Below are positions 27,031 through 36,130 of a stretch of DNA of 64,000 nucleotides, piece after piece; the stretch's first letter is position 1; the number at the start of each line of letters is the position of its first letter. A model generated the notes under the pieces. The model was not told the origin of the DNA and ran no database searches. It saw only the letters and a program-made list of their open reading frames with translations. Position numbers and translations under genes: made by a program. This stretch comes from Desulfatibacillum aliphaticivorans DSM 15576 (lineage in GTDB: Bacteria; Desulfobacterota; Desulfobacteria; Desulfobacterales; Desulfatibacillaceae): positions 139,701 to 203,700 of the forward strand of contig NZ_AUCT01000012.1 in NCBI RefSeq assembly GCF_000429905.1. The letters run 5' to 3'.

Positions 27031-27052
27031 GCTGCGGCATCCGTTCCTTTCT

Positions 27053-28333
27053 TCATTTAATCAGCTTCAAGCCATTTGTTTCTGGATTGAAGCCATCAGG
27101 AAATTTAGTGCGACTATTGTATGTAGCATTGTTTAGATTGATCCAATTTAAATTCGACCAATTGCGATTTGTCATAACACGGTCATTCCAGCGTAGGTCC
27201 GTCCGCTTGAGGTCCTCCCAGGTTAGTTCTGCTTTATAAGAAGTTGCCATGTATAAATCGGTATTACTAAGATTCGCTCCGCAAAGGTTTGACCCACGTA
27301 GGTCCCCTCCACAGAGTTGTGCGCCAAAAAATACTGCGTCACTAAAATCTGCCGCCTTAAAATCCGTCCAACGCAGGTCCGCCAAACTTAAGTCTACGCC
27401 TCTAAGATCAGCATTGCTAAGATCGGCTTTGCTAAGGTTTGCCTTAATAAGTTTTGCCTTGCTGAGTTTGCTCCCACAAAGGTTCGTTCTGGATAGATCA
27501 AGAGAATTGCTTTCACCATTTCCATAATAATGAACTCGACGACGAAGTACTTCTACAATTGCTAATAGATCAGTACGAAATGGGCTATTGGAAGATTCTT
27601 TCTGATTTTTGTGATCTTGTTCATCTAGAGAATCAACAATTGAAGGGACAACCTGATAATTCTCTCTAAGGAAGGCTGTCAGCACTTCCATAACCGTCCA
27701 GTAATCATTTTTCTCCTCTATATTACAATCATTAGCGATACGCTCCAAGGCATATATTCCGCCCAGCCGAATGGCCATATTGTCGCAGCCTAACTGTTCA
27801 ATGGCTTTGGTGTAGCGTTCGGTGATCTGGCCGTCCTCAAGGGCGGCCACCTGTTTTTGGGATGTTGCAACTTGCTCCTGAGAAACCCTCACCTGATCCT
27901 CTGACGCCCTGATGCGCCTGGAAGTCCAATAAAAGCCGTAAAGCACGGCCAGGCCTGCATATATTTGGACGATGGTCTTTCGGAAGTTGTCTTCCATGTC
28001 CGCCCTTTCTTTGACGGGCAAATTGGAAGCAGGGTCAAAAGACTGCATCTGGATCTTGGGGACGCAAATCAAAATCCAGAATAGCCCCAACAACAGACAA
28101 GCAACGCCGATTCTTTTCAGCCCTTTTAAAATGGGGGCGTCATGTTGTGCGGGTTTGTATTCCTTCCAGTTCTGCAAAGCCAAAAAGGCCTTCAGCCTGG
28201 ACCAGATTTTTATGACGATGGGGTCGTATTTTCCGGGCCTGTATTGCGATGACAGCCATTTCCAGACTTTGTTTTCAGCATCCAATGGATTCATCCCCCC
28301 TGATTTTTTGGTGAAGGGAGAAGATACCACCAT
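27053..28333 (-). CDS. Membrane-anchored pentapeptide-repeat protein
   Basis: 426 residues. Two hydrophobic segments (IGVACLLLGLFWILI and TIVQIYAGLAVLYGFYW) are followed by a coiled stretch (SEDQVRVSQEQVATSQKQ), a helical domain with the RLGGIYALERIA signature that often precedes such repeats, and about 20 pentapeptide repeats (pattern A-D/N-L-x-x, for example ANLSKADLSNADLRG). The repeats form a right-handed beta-helix; the role in this family is unknown. An in-frame ATG at 28294 is an alternative start. Confidence 0.88.
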   Translation of the reverse strand: MVVSSPFTKKSGGMNPLDAENKVWKWLSSQYRPGKYDPIVIKIWSRLKAFLALQNWKEYKPAQHDAPILKGLKRIGVACLLLGLFWILICVPKIQMQSFDPASNLPVKERADMEDNFRKTIVQIYAGLAVLYGFYWTSRRIRASEDQVRVSQEQVATSQKQVAALEDGQITERYTKAIEQLGCDNMAIRLGGIYALERIANDCNIEEKNDYWTVMEVLTAFLRENYQVVPSIVDSLDEQDHKNQKESSNSPFRTDLLAIVEVLRRRVHYYGNGESNSLDLSRTNLCGSKLSKAKLIKANLSKADLSNADLRGVDLSLADLRWTDFKAADFSDAVFFGAQLCGGDLRGSNLCGANLSNTDLYMATSYKAELTWEDLKRTDLRWNDRVMTNRNWSNLNWINLNNATYNSRTKFPDGFNPETNGLKLIK

Positions 28334-28409
28334 AAAATCCCCAGGGACATCCCAAAAGAGCGCCCTGGATGAATTAGGCCATATCCAAACTCCCTGCTAT
28401 TGCCATTCT

Positions 28410-29540
28410 TCAGGAAAAAATGCCCCCGGGTCTTTTGATTATCTCGTCTATCTGGCTTGCTACCGTATGGATGATCTCCGAAATCAGACTGCGAGATTCG
28501 GCGACTGTCCTGCCTTTCAGGTCAAAAACAGCCTTGGCGGCCTGGTTCGATCGCCCGCCCACGGAAAGACCTCCAATGCCTTTGGACCGCAACTCTTCCT
28601 TAAAAGAGTCCCTTACCCTGTTGTACTCCTCATACTGAGACAGGGAAACATTCTTTTTAACCCAAGCCACCGGGCGATATGGATTCACCTCATAGTGAAG
28701 ATAAAAATTAAAAAAGCCCGTGAGAAGATTGAACTGGGGCTCAAAATGGATATTGAAGTCGCGTTTGGCGTCCAATTGAAAAACGCCGTTGACACCTTTC
28801 ATCTCACCCGGACGCCAGGAAGGCTTGCAGATTTTCGCCCCAAAATAATGCCTGCCCCGGGCGCTCCCTCGGAACGTTTCGTCTACCTCCAGCCCTCCCT
28901 CGAGACGAAGGCCTTCGAGAAAGGATCGGAAGTAAAGAAAATTTCCCTCAAGGTCATCCGGCTCCTGCATTTTGGCCAGGAAAACATCGCTGTCGGAAAC
29001 CTTGCCCTTGGAATAGAACCCGGATAACAAAGAGATCCAGGAGGCGATAAGAAGTTTGGCATTTGAGTCCCCGAGTGTGGAAGAATCAAGGCCAGCATTT
29101 AAAAGATTCTTAAAGGTTGCAGAACGGAAGGCGGAAGACTCTGGCTTCTGGTCTGGAAAAAGGCTCAAAAAGACGCATTTCACGTCAACCGCATCGTTTG
29201 ACCAGCCTAAACGCTCTTTAATGGCGTTCTTGCATTCCGTTGATGCGTAATCCTTGGTTTGGTTAGAGCCCTCATCGGCTTTCAGCTTGTTTTCCATGAT
29301 GACCAGTTGCTTCGCCCCTTGCCTTTGTATGGCTATAACCATGTCCGGAACGCCGGACGAACCTGTGGACACACGGGTGAAAACTCGTGCATCTGTAATT
29401 CCTGATGGATCAATATCACAAATATTTTGCAAAAATGCGTCCCTGAACGTCGTAGACGCCTCAATGCAGTATCGAAGCAGGTTGGAGATAACATCTTCCT
29501 TGCCCGCCACACCAAGTATGGAGAGAATGTTTTGTTCCAA
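28410..29540 (-). CDS. PD-(D/E)XK nuclease-superfamily protein
   Basis: 376 residues. The core GVPDMVIAI followed 19 residues on by MENKLKADEGSNQ is the PD...E-x-K active-site pattern, with TKDYA as the following helix. It resembles the PD-(D/E)XK family found as orphan or defence-island proteins. No methylase or helicase lies next to it, so I do not call it a restriction enzyme. It stands directly upstream of the pentapeptide-repeat gene on the same strand (76 bp gap). Confidence 0.75.
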   Translation of the reverse strand: MEQNILSILGVAGKEDVISNLLRYCIEASTTFRDAFLQNICDIDPSGITDARVFTRVSTGSSGVPDMVIAIQRQGAKQLVIMENKLKADEGSNQTKDYASTECKNAIKERLGWSNDAVDVKCVFLSLFPDQKPESSAFRSATFKNLLNAGLDSSTLGDSNAKLLIASWISLLSGFYSKGKVSDSDVFLAKMQEPDDLEGNFLYFRSFLEGLRLEGGLEVDETFRGSARGRHYFGAKICKPSWRPGEMKGVNGVFQLDAKRDFNIHFEPQFNLLTGFFNFYLHYEVNPYRPVAWVKKNVSLSQYEEYNRVRDSFKEELRSKGIGGLSVGGRSNQAAKAVFDLKGRTVAESRSLISEIIHTVASQIDEIIKRPGGIFS

Positions 29541-29863
29541 AAGAACCTCCTGAAATGGGGTTGAATCCGAAATGACAATTTTATTAATGTTGCTATGATT
29601 TCACTACAATTAGCCCCGTCGGTCAATAGTTTCTGATAAGCAGCTCCTTGCCCACTGTGTTTTGCTTTTTAGCGCCGGGTATTTGAGAGAAACGGATTCC
29701 ATGATGAAGGCCCAAAAAAACAATATTCATGTAGACAAATATTTCCGCCCCTTCGTCAGTATAGTCAAAGTCTTTGTTAAAAGGGCATGCGCGTGGAACC
29801 GGAATTTATAAAGCGCTTGAACATGCAAACGGCTTGTCCCAAGAAAAAGACAGGAGAGACATT
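29541..29863. other. Intergenic region between divergent genes
   Basis: Contains the promoters of the nuclease-like gene and the SH3 gene. I cannot pick convincing -35/-10 boxes and see no small gene or hairpin. Confidence 0.35.
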
Positions 29864-30868
29864 ATGACTGACATAAAGAAAAAAAACGGAAAAAAGGCGG
29901 GCCTGATATTCTCCATCCTGGCCTTTGGATTGATTTTTCTGGCTGGCCAGAATGCCTGGGCGGGCTCCGGCTCCTTCATCAGCCAGACTTTAAAAGAGCA
30001 AAGCGCCAAACAGGGCAAAGGCCATGGCGGAGGACACGGAGGCGGAAGGCCGCCCCAGGCTCAGGCGCCTCACAAGCCGAATCACAACAATCGCCCAGGC
30101 GGCGGCAGCCAACATGTCGCCAACAACCGTCCCGGCAGCGGACATTCCGCGCCCCACAGGCCCCAGGTTAACAGGCCCCAGGCGCATAGGCCCCGTCCGG
30201 GCGGAAATTCCCACTACGCAAACAATCATCATAACAGGCCGCCCCAGGTGCAACACAGGCCCAAGCCCCAGGTGCATCATAGGCCGGTAAACCATCGCCC
30301 TGCGCCTCGTTACTATGGAAAACCGTCGCACAGGCATTATCCGGTGCACCATTCCCGGCATCCCAGGCATTACAGGACCATGCCCCGGGGATACATAAGC
30401 ATCTCCTTTGGCGGAATCCCCTATTTTTATTACAGCGGGGTGTTTTACCAACGGGGCTCCAGCGGATTTTTCATGGTGGGCGCGCCCATCGGCGCCATTG
30501 TGTACTCCCTGCCCGTGGGCTATACCAGAGTGGTTCACAGCAACACGTACTACTACTGCTATGACGACGTGTATTACCGCAAGGTTCCTTCGGGATATCA
30601 GGTGGTGGATTCCCCGGCGGCGCCCGTCGCCGTTGCAGCGCCGGCTTTTGACCGGGGAGACTGGGTGCAAGTCACCGCCCCCAACCTGAACGTGCGGACC
30701 GGCCCGGGCTACGACTTCCCCATTAAGGATGTGGCGCCCCAATACTCCCAATTGGAAGTCATGGGCGGATCCACCGGCGGCTGGGTGTATGTGAGGATTT
30801 CAGGGGAAAATTTCGGTTGGGTGTCCACCGCCTACGTGGAATTGTTAAACACGCAGCCTTTAGGCTAA
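29864..30868 (+). CDS. Exported His/Pro-rich protein with DUF6515-like and SH3 domains
   Basis: 334 residues from ATG 29864, behind CAGGAG. A signal peptide (cleavage near AWA, about residue 31) leads into a low-complexity region (about 45-175) very rich in His, Pro, Gly, Asn and Arg. A tyrosine-rich DUF6515-like domain follows (YYYCYDDVYYRKVPSGYQVV), then a C-terminal bacterial SH3 domain with LNVRTGPGYDFP. SH3 domains of this type bind cell-wall peptides; the His-rich part could bind metal. Upstream in-frame codons lack a signal sequence and are not used. Confidence 0.85.
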   Translation: MTDIKKKNGKKAGLIFSILAFGLIFLAGQNAWAGSGSFISQTLKEQSAKQGKGHGGGHGGGRPPQAQAPHKPNHNNRPGGGSQHVANNRPGSGHSAPHRPQVNRPQAHRPRPGGNSHYANNHHNRPPQVQHRPKPQVHHRPVNHRPAPRYYGKPSHRHYPVHHSRHPRHYRTMPRGYISISFGGIPYFYYSGVFYQRGSSGFFMVGAPIGAIVYSLPVGYTRVVHSNTYYYCYDDVYYRKVPSGYQVVDSPAAPVAVAAPAFDRGDWVQVTAPNLNVRTGPGYDFPIKDVAPQYSQLEVMGGSTGGWVYVRISGENFGWVSTAYVELLNTQPLG

Positions 30869-30890
30869 ATTTTCGTTGCAATTTTTCGGG

Positions 30891-31634
30891 TCAGGCGGCC
30901 TCTTCCTCCTCCAACTCAACGTGGGGGATGATGCGCTGCCTGACCATTTCCGCCAACTCCCCGTCTTCCATATCCTTAAACTCCTCATAGGGAATTTCAT
31001 CCAGGACCGTGACCCATATTTCGTGAGAGCCGTGAAAATTCATGCTGTTTTTAGGCAGGGCGTGGGTGGTGCCCCGCACGGCGATGGGCAGGATGGGCAG
31101 CTTCATTTTTTTAGCCAGAACAAAGGCGCCCGGCTTAAAGGCCTTGACCTTTCCCGTGGCGGAGCGGGTTCCTTCAGGAAAGAAAAACACCGAACTGCCC
31201 TCCGCAAGCCTTTCCTCGCAGGCTTCCATCATTTTTCGGATGCTGTCCCTGTCCCCGCGTATGAGCTTAACGTACCGGTTTAAAACCATGTTCCAGCCAA
31301 TCAAGGGCACTTTAAAGATTTCGGCCTTGGACACCCATTTGAAGTGAAAAAACAGGCCGAAGCAAACCAGGATGTCAAGCTGGGACTGATGGTTGGAGGT
31401 CACCACATAGGTTTTTTGGGGGTTGATTTTTTCCTTGCCCAAAAAATGAACCTTCCAGGCCGGAACGACCATGACGTACAAATAGGCCCAAGCGCAAGTG
31501 TACAGATGGAGGATGACCAGCCTTTTGTCAAAGAGAACGGTCAGCAGCCACAGCAACAGAGCCCCGCAGAAGAAAAAAATGGAGGTTACAGCGATAAAGA
31601 TCAGAAGTGCTATTGAAATCAACCTGTTAAACAT
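30891..31634 (-). CDS. plsC: 1-acyl-sn-glycerol-3-phosphate acyltransferase (PlsC family)
   Basis: 247 residues. It would acylate lysophosphatidic acid to phosphatidic acid at the inner membrane. SNHQSQLD is the HX4D catalytic motif and FPEGTRS the phosphate-binding motif; an N-terminal membrane helix (about residues 8-35) anchors it. It converges on the SH3 gene. Some paralogues act on other lysolipids, so the substrate is the family default. Confidence 0.9.
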   Translation of the reverse strand: MFNRLISIALLIFIAVTSIFFFCGALLLWLLTVLFDKRLVILHLYTCAWAYLYVMVVPAWKVHFLGKEKINPQKTYVVTSNHQSQLDILVCFGLFFHFKWVSKAEIFKVPLIGWNMVLNRYVKLIRGDRDSIRKMMEACEERLAEGSSVFFFPEGTRSATGKVKAFKPGAFVLAKKMKLPILPIAVRGTTHALPKNSMNFHGSHEIWVTVLDEIPYEEFKDMEDGELAEMVRQRIIPHVELEEEEAA

Positions 31635-31862
31635 TAATCCTCCTTGGTCGCCGGTGAAAGGTCATGGGTTCCACCCGTGGGAATAACGGAACGCAAAGAA
31701 CGGCGCAATTTTTTTATCGAACGGACTAACAACCGGCTCATTTTTAACCGAAATATTAAAAACTCGTTCGCATATTTTTTTGCATATCACTAACCGCATT
31801 GACAGGCAAGGCGCGGCGCGTCATCAGGACGGCAAGGGTGGGATTCGGGGCGCCCCGGGAAA

Positions 31863-31892
31863 AACAAAACGGGCGAGCCGAAGCTCGCCCGA
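31863..31892 (-). terminator. Terminator of the first chemoreceptor gene
   Basis: CGGGCGAGC (31871-31879) pairs with GCTCGCCCG (31884-31892) around a 4-nt loop, with a T-rich tract on the minus strand beyond it, 40 bp after the stop codon. Confidence 0.85.
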
Positions 31893-31931
31893 TGAATTTT
31901 AAATCAAGAAAAAATTTGTAATTAAGGATGG

Positions 31932-33614
31932 TTAGACCTTGATGGCGGCCAGCATGCCTTTCAGGGCTTCGGCCAGAGAGACAAGCTCCTTGATGCGGTC
32001 TTCCATGGCGTGGGCGCCTTGGGTGTTGGATTCCATGGCGTCCTGAATGCCGGACAGGGCGTCCGTAACCTGCTCCACGCCTTGAAGCTCCTGGCGGCTG
32101 GTTGCGGCGATTTTCCGGGAGGAGCCCACGGCGGCGTCGATGTTTTGGGCCAGCTTGTTGATGGCCTGGACGGTGCGATTGTTCAGCCCCTCCCCTTCCT
32201 GGGCCGAAAGGGAGCACTTTTCCGCCGCTTTAATGGCCCTGTCAGCTGCGACCTGGATTTCCTTTAATATGGAGCGCACCTGCCGCGTGGCGCCCTTGGA
32301 TTGCTCGGACAGGGTCTTGACTTCGGCCGCAACCACCTGGAAGCCCTTGCCGAACTCTCCGGCCTTGGCCGCCTCAATGGAGGCGTTGACCGACAGCAGC
32401 TCGGATTGATGGGCCACCTCGTCCACCATGTCGATGATTTCGGAAATGCGCACGGCCTGGGCGCTGAGATTGGCCACGCTCTCTCCCACTTCCACCACCT
32501 GTCTGGTTATGACGTCCACTCCGTCCCCCATGGCGTTGGTGGCGCTTTTTCCCTCTTCATAGGCCAAGGCCGTGGATTCGGCGGAGGCGACCACCTGATC
32601 GGCGTTCTCGGAAGAGGATTGCACGGCCTGCCTCAGTTCGGTGGAGGTAACGTTAATCTGGGTCACGGAGGCGGACGTCTCGGACGCGGTGGAGGAAAAC
32701 TGGGTCGCCATGGTGGAAAGCTCCCGGGACGATTCCGTCAGGGAGTCGGCGCCTTCCCTCACCCGAATGACCACCCGCGCCAAAGCGTCGCAAATCGCAT
32801 TGACGGCATCGGCCATTTGCCGTGTTTCGTCTTTGGTCTTTAAATCCAATCGCCTGTCCATGCCTCCGCGGGAAACCCGGTCCGAAAAGGCCACGATTTT
32901 CATCATGGGATTGACGATGGAGCGTCCTACGGCGAAAGCTATACTTACACCCGTCAAGGAAAAGAGGATAAAGGATATGATGAAGATCCTTTTTGTCAGG
33001 GAAGTCGCCCATTTTGCCAACCCTGCCAAACCGGCGCCGAAATTTTCCTTGGCGATGTTAAGCTCGTCAATGGTCTTTCTGATCTTGGCGGTAAGCTCCA
33101 TGCGGATGTCATAGTCATCGGTGTAATAATACTGCCAGGCCAGATCAATAATCACTTCATCCAAATCCGAGGACCTTTGAGCCCACTTGACCATTTCCTG
33201 CACACTCCTGTTTCCCTTCAAATATCGAAACAGGTCCATGAGTTCACGGGCCTCATCCGGGTCCACCGTGCTTGTCAACCCGACTACGCTGCTAACCAGG
33301 TCGTCTTCCGTCCCCTCGTTGAACGCTTGCTCGGCTTTTGCGCAAACCAGGGAGACCGCCATACAGCTTTTCCTTAACCGTACAAATTCCTTGTAATCTT
33401 CCTCGCCGCCTAAATTGAGATAGCGCTCCAACTTTACAAAGGATTCGTAGTGCATAACCGTGTGATCGTGCAGCCCCTTCTCCATCCCCACCACCCTCTC
33501 CATCACGGATAGGGATACCAGGCCCATGATCATGACGAATGCAGAGGAAAGGACGCCGATGGCGTACAGGACAAACATTTTTTTATTGATGGAATCCGTG
33601 AGGGAAAAACGCAT
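31932..33614 (-). CDS. Methyl-accepting chemotaxis protein
   Basis: 560 residues: TM1 (about 10-32), an all-helical periplasmic sensor of about 175 residues, TM2 (IFIISFILFSLTGVSIAFAV), HAMP, and a cytoplasmic signalling domain with the hairpin tip EVAHQSELLSVNASIEAAKA. A CheR/CheB-binding pentapeptide at the C-terminus is absent. Its signalling half is almost the same as that of the 34050 protein, while the sensor differs, so the two receptors probably feed one array with different stimuli. Confidence 0.93.
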   Translation of the reverse strand: MRFSLTDSINKKMFVLYAIGVLSSAFVMIMGLVSLSVMERVVGMEKGLHDHTVMHYESFVKLERYLNLGGEEDYKEFVRLRKSCMAVSLVCAKAEQAFNEGTEDDLVSSVVGLTSTVDPDEARELMDLFRYLKGNRSVQEMVKWAQRSSDLDEVIIDLAWQYYYTDDYDIRMELTAKIRKTIDELNIAKENFGAGLAGLAKWATSLTKRIFIISFILFSLTGVSIAFAVGRSIVNPMMKIVAFSDRVSRGGMDRRLDLKTKDETRQMADAVNAICDALARVVIRVREGADSLTESSRELSTMATQFSSTASETSASVTQINVTSTELRQAVQSSSENADQVVASAESTALAYEEGKSATNAMGDGVDVITRQVVEVGESVANLSAQAVRISEIIDMVDEVAHQSELLSVNASIEAAKAGEFGKGFQVVAAEVKTLSEQSKGATRQVRSILKEIQVAADRAIKAAEKCSLSAQEGEGLNNRTVQAINKLAQNIDAAVGSSRKIAATSRQELQGVEQVTDALSGIQDAMESNTQGAHAMEDRIKELVSLAEALKGMLAAIKV

Positions 33615-34049
33615 TAAAAAGACGCTCCTGTGCCGTTGACAAAAATGAGCCAGATCGAATAGATGCTCAGCCTATTCCGAACCGCAAACCACTTGAAAAA
33701 CCCGTTGCAATAAAGGCCGGAAGCACAGTCATTGCGGATTAAGATTGTTGCAGATAGCTGGAATTGCAGGCATAATGAAAACTTCGGAAGTTAAATTATC
33801 AAATCTTAAGGAAACAAAAAAGGGAAATATACAACCAGAGAAAAAAACTCCGGAATTTAATAAAAAACGCGAGTTTTACCCTAGCAAAAATGACTTTTTT
33901 AACTGGAGATCTTTTTCATATTTCAAAGGCGGCCAGGGAAAAAGCTGGCAATCTATAAAACAACAACCGGCGGAGAGGCCCTCCTGCCGCATTCCTTTCC
34001 GCCGAAATGCGGCGCGCCGAGGCGCCTTGGCCCGAATGATTAAAAGATT
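33615..34049. other. Intergenic region between the two chemoreceptor genes
   Basis: AT-rich with one hairpin (CCGCATT at 33987 with AATGCGG at 34006) that lacks a T run. The first receptor's promoter must lie near 33620-33700. I see no gene. Confidence 0.35.
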
Positions 34050-35732
34050 TTACACCTTGATGTTTTCCACCAGTTTTTTCAGGGTTTCCGCCAGTTGCAC
34101 CAACTCGCGGGAGCGCGACTCCATGAGTTTGGCGCCCGCCGTGTTCTGCTGGGTGGCGTCTTTGATGTCGGCCAGAGCATCCGTCACCTGGGACACCCCT
34201 TGAAGCTCCTGGCGGGCGGTGGAGGAGATTTTTTTGGTAAAGGCCACGGCGCCGTCAAAGCTGTCCGCCAGTCTGGACATGGAATCCGAAGCCTGTTCAT
34301 TGAGATTCAGGCCGTGGTTAACTGCGGAGGCGCTTTGTTCAGCGGCTTTGGCGGCGGCTTCCGCGGCTTTTTGAATTTCCTTTAAAATGGAGCGAACCTG
34401 CCGCGTGGCGCCCTTGGATTGCTCGGACAAAGTTTTGACTTCCGCCGCAACCACCTGGAAGCCCTTGCCGAACTCTCCAGCCTTGGCCGCCTCAATGGAG
34501 GCGTTGACCGACAGCAGTTCGGATTGATGGGCCACTTCGTCCACCATATCGATGATTTCAGCGATGCGTACAGCCTGAGCGCTTAGTTTGGCGATGCGTT
34601 CCCCCACCTCCACCACTTCCAGGTTGATCAGGCTCATTCCGTGGCCCATTTCTTCGGTGGCTTTTTTGCCAATTTCGTAAATCGTAGCGGAATGCTCGGC
34701 GTAAGAGGCCACGGAATCGGCGTTTTCCGAAGAAGTCTGCACAGCCTGCTTAAGCTCCTGGGCCGTCACGTTGATCTCGGAAACCGACGCGGATGTCTCG
34801 GTGGCTGTCGTGGCGAACTGATTGGCCGTGGAGGAAAGGTCCTGGGCGGATTCCGTCAGGGTTTCCGCTCCGTTCATGATTTTCACGGCCAAATCACGCA
34901 AGGCCTCGCAAATGGCGTTGACGGCAATGGCCAGGTCGCGGGTTTCATCTTTGGTTTCCACTTCAAGACGCCGGTCGAATCCTCCTTTGGAAACCCTTTG
35001 AGAAAAACGGATGGCCTTGACTATGGGCTTTACAATGGAACGTCCCATGAAATAGGAGGCGGTCACGCTTAAAACCAGAAACAGGACAAAAGTCCCCACA
35101 AAAACCCTGCGCACCGTTTTTACGACCCAAGACTTAAATGCGCTGATCGCCTCGGTGAAATTCACTTTGGCTTTCACAAGGTTCTTGAGGGACTCGTCGA
35201 TTTTCGGCTTCAGGCCGGCCCGATATTCCGGATCAGGATTGTTGCGGTACGCCTCCATGATCGCCATAAACCGGTCTTCCTGGGCCACGGTTTCTTTGGC
35301 TGCCTGTATCATGGCGGCCATCATGGGGTTGGACCTGAGCTTCATCCCCAACTCCACCGTATCCTTGCCTTCCTCCGTGCTCATGTTGTCAAGCAGCCGT
35401 CCCATACTGTCAATTTTTTTCCGAATCTCCTCAACCGAATAGCTGCCGTCCGCCATGCTGAACTGAAAGGCGACTCCCCTGACCCTGGCGCGGATTTCCT
35501 TAAACTTTTCGTAATCCTCCGGGTTCCCTTCGTACATGTAACGCTGCAAGTAATCCAGGGATTCGAAATGCATGGTGGTGTGCTGATGGAGGCCTTCCTG
35601 CAGGCCCATCATTTTCTCCATCACCTGTAAGACAACCAAGCCCACGCCCAGGATAAATACGGAAGCCATCACCCCGGTCAAGGCCAGCACGACAGTTTTT
35701 TTTCTAATGGAATCGTTCAAGGAAAAACGCAT
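34050..35732 (-). CDS. Methyl-accepting chemotaxis protein, paralogue of the 31932 gene
   Basis: 560 residues from ATG 35732, which begins MRFSLNDSIRKK like its paralogue and has AAGGAG about 11 bp upstream; a start at 35771 would add 13 residues. It has the same layout: TM1, helical sensor, TM2 (FVGTFVLFLVLSVTASYF), HAMP and signalling domain. The stretch from AKLSAQAVRI to the SILKEIQ region is almost identical in both receptors, which points to a tandem duplication or gene conversion with divergent sensors. Confidence 0.93.
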   Translation of the reverse strand: MRFSLNDSIRKKTVVLALTGVMASVFILGVGLVVLQVMEKMMGLQEGLHQHTTMHFESLDYLQRYMYEGNPEDYEKFKEIRARVRGVAFQFSMADGSYSVEEIRKKIDSMGRLLDNMSTEEGKDTVELGMKLRSNPMMAAMIQAAKETVAQEDRFMAIMEAYRNNPDPEYRAGLKPKIDESLKNLVKAKVNFTEAISAFKSWVVKTVRRVFVGTFVLFLVLSVTASYFMGRSIVKPIVKAIRFSQRVSKGGFDRRLEVETKDETRDLAIAVNAICEALRDLAVKIMNGAETLTESAQDLSSTANQFATTATETSASVSEINVTAQELKQAVQTSSENADSVASYAEHSATIYEIGKKATEEMGHGMSLINLEVVEVGERIAKLSAQAVRIAEIIDMVDEVAHQSELLSVNASIEAAKAGEFGKGFQVVAAEVKTLSEQSKGATRQVRSILKEIQKAAEAAAKAAEQSASAVNHGLNLNEQASDSMSRLADSFDGAVAFTKKISSTARQELQGVSQVTDALADIKDATQQNTAGAKLMESRSRELVQLAETLKKLVENIKV

Positions 35733-36130
35733 ACGGCAAACACTCCTTTGGAGTCCGAAAAGGGCGCCCAAATATTCCTATGGCTCTTTGTTTAAAGCAG
35801 GCTTGGAATTTCCTGGATATCATAAAATAGAGATGTGACAAATGCAAAACGCACTATATCTTCCCTGGTCCCCCGCCCTGTAAAAGATATTACATCAATC
35901 TATAAAACCACCAAAAACGTGTTAGCTCAAGAGGCAAATTTTCAAGCCCGGATACACAAGAGCCTAAAACACATCTCATATTGGTAACTTTTTTTGATAT
36001 TATTTGATATAATAGATCAGTTTACTATATTAAGTCTATATCTTTTACGTTTTTTTTTGAGATATTCCCCAATTAGAAGCCTCGTGCGTTTTTATTCAAT
36101 TTTTGTTACCCAATCTCCAGAAAAGCCTAA
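35733..36130. other. AT-rich intergenic region upstream of a chemoreceptor
   Basis: About 400 bp of AT-rich DNA between the regulator's stop and the receptor's start, both leftward. It holds the receptor promoter; no gene or strong hairpin is visible. Confidence 0.4.
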
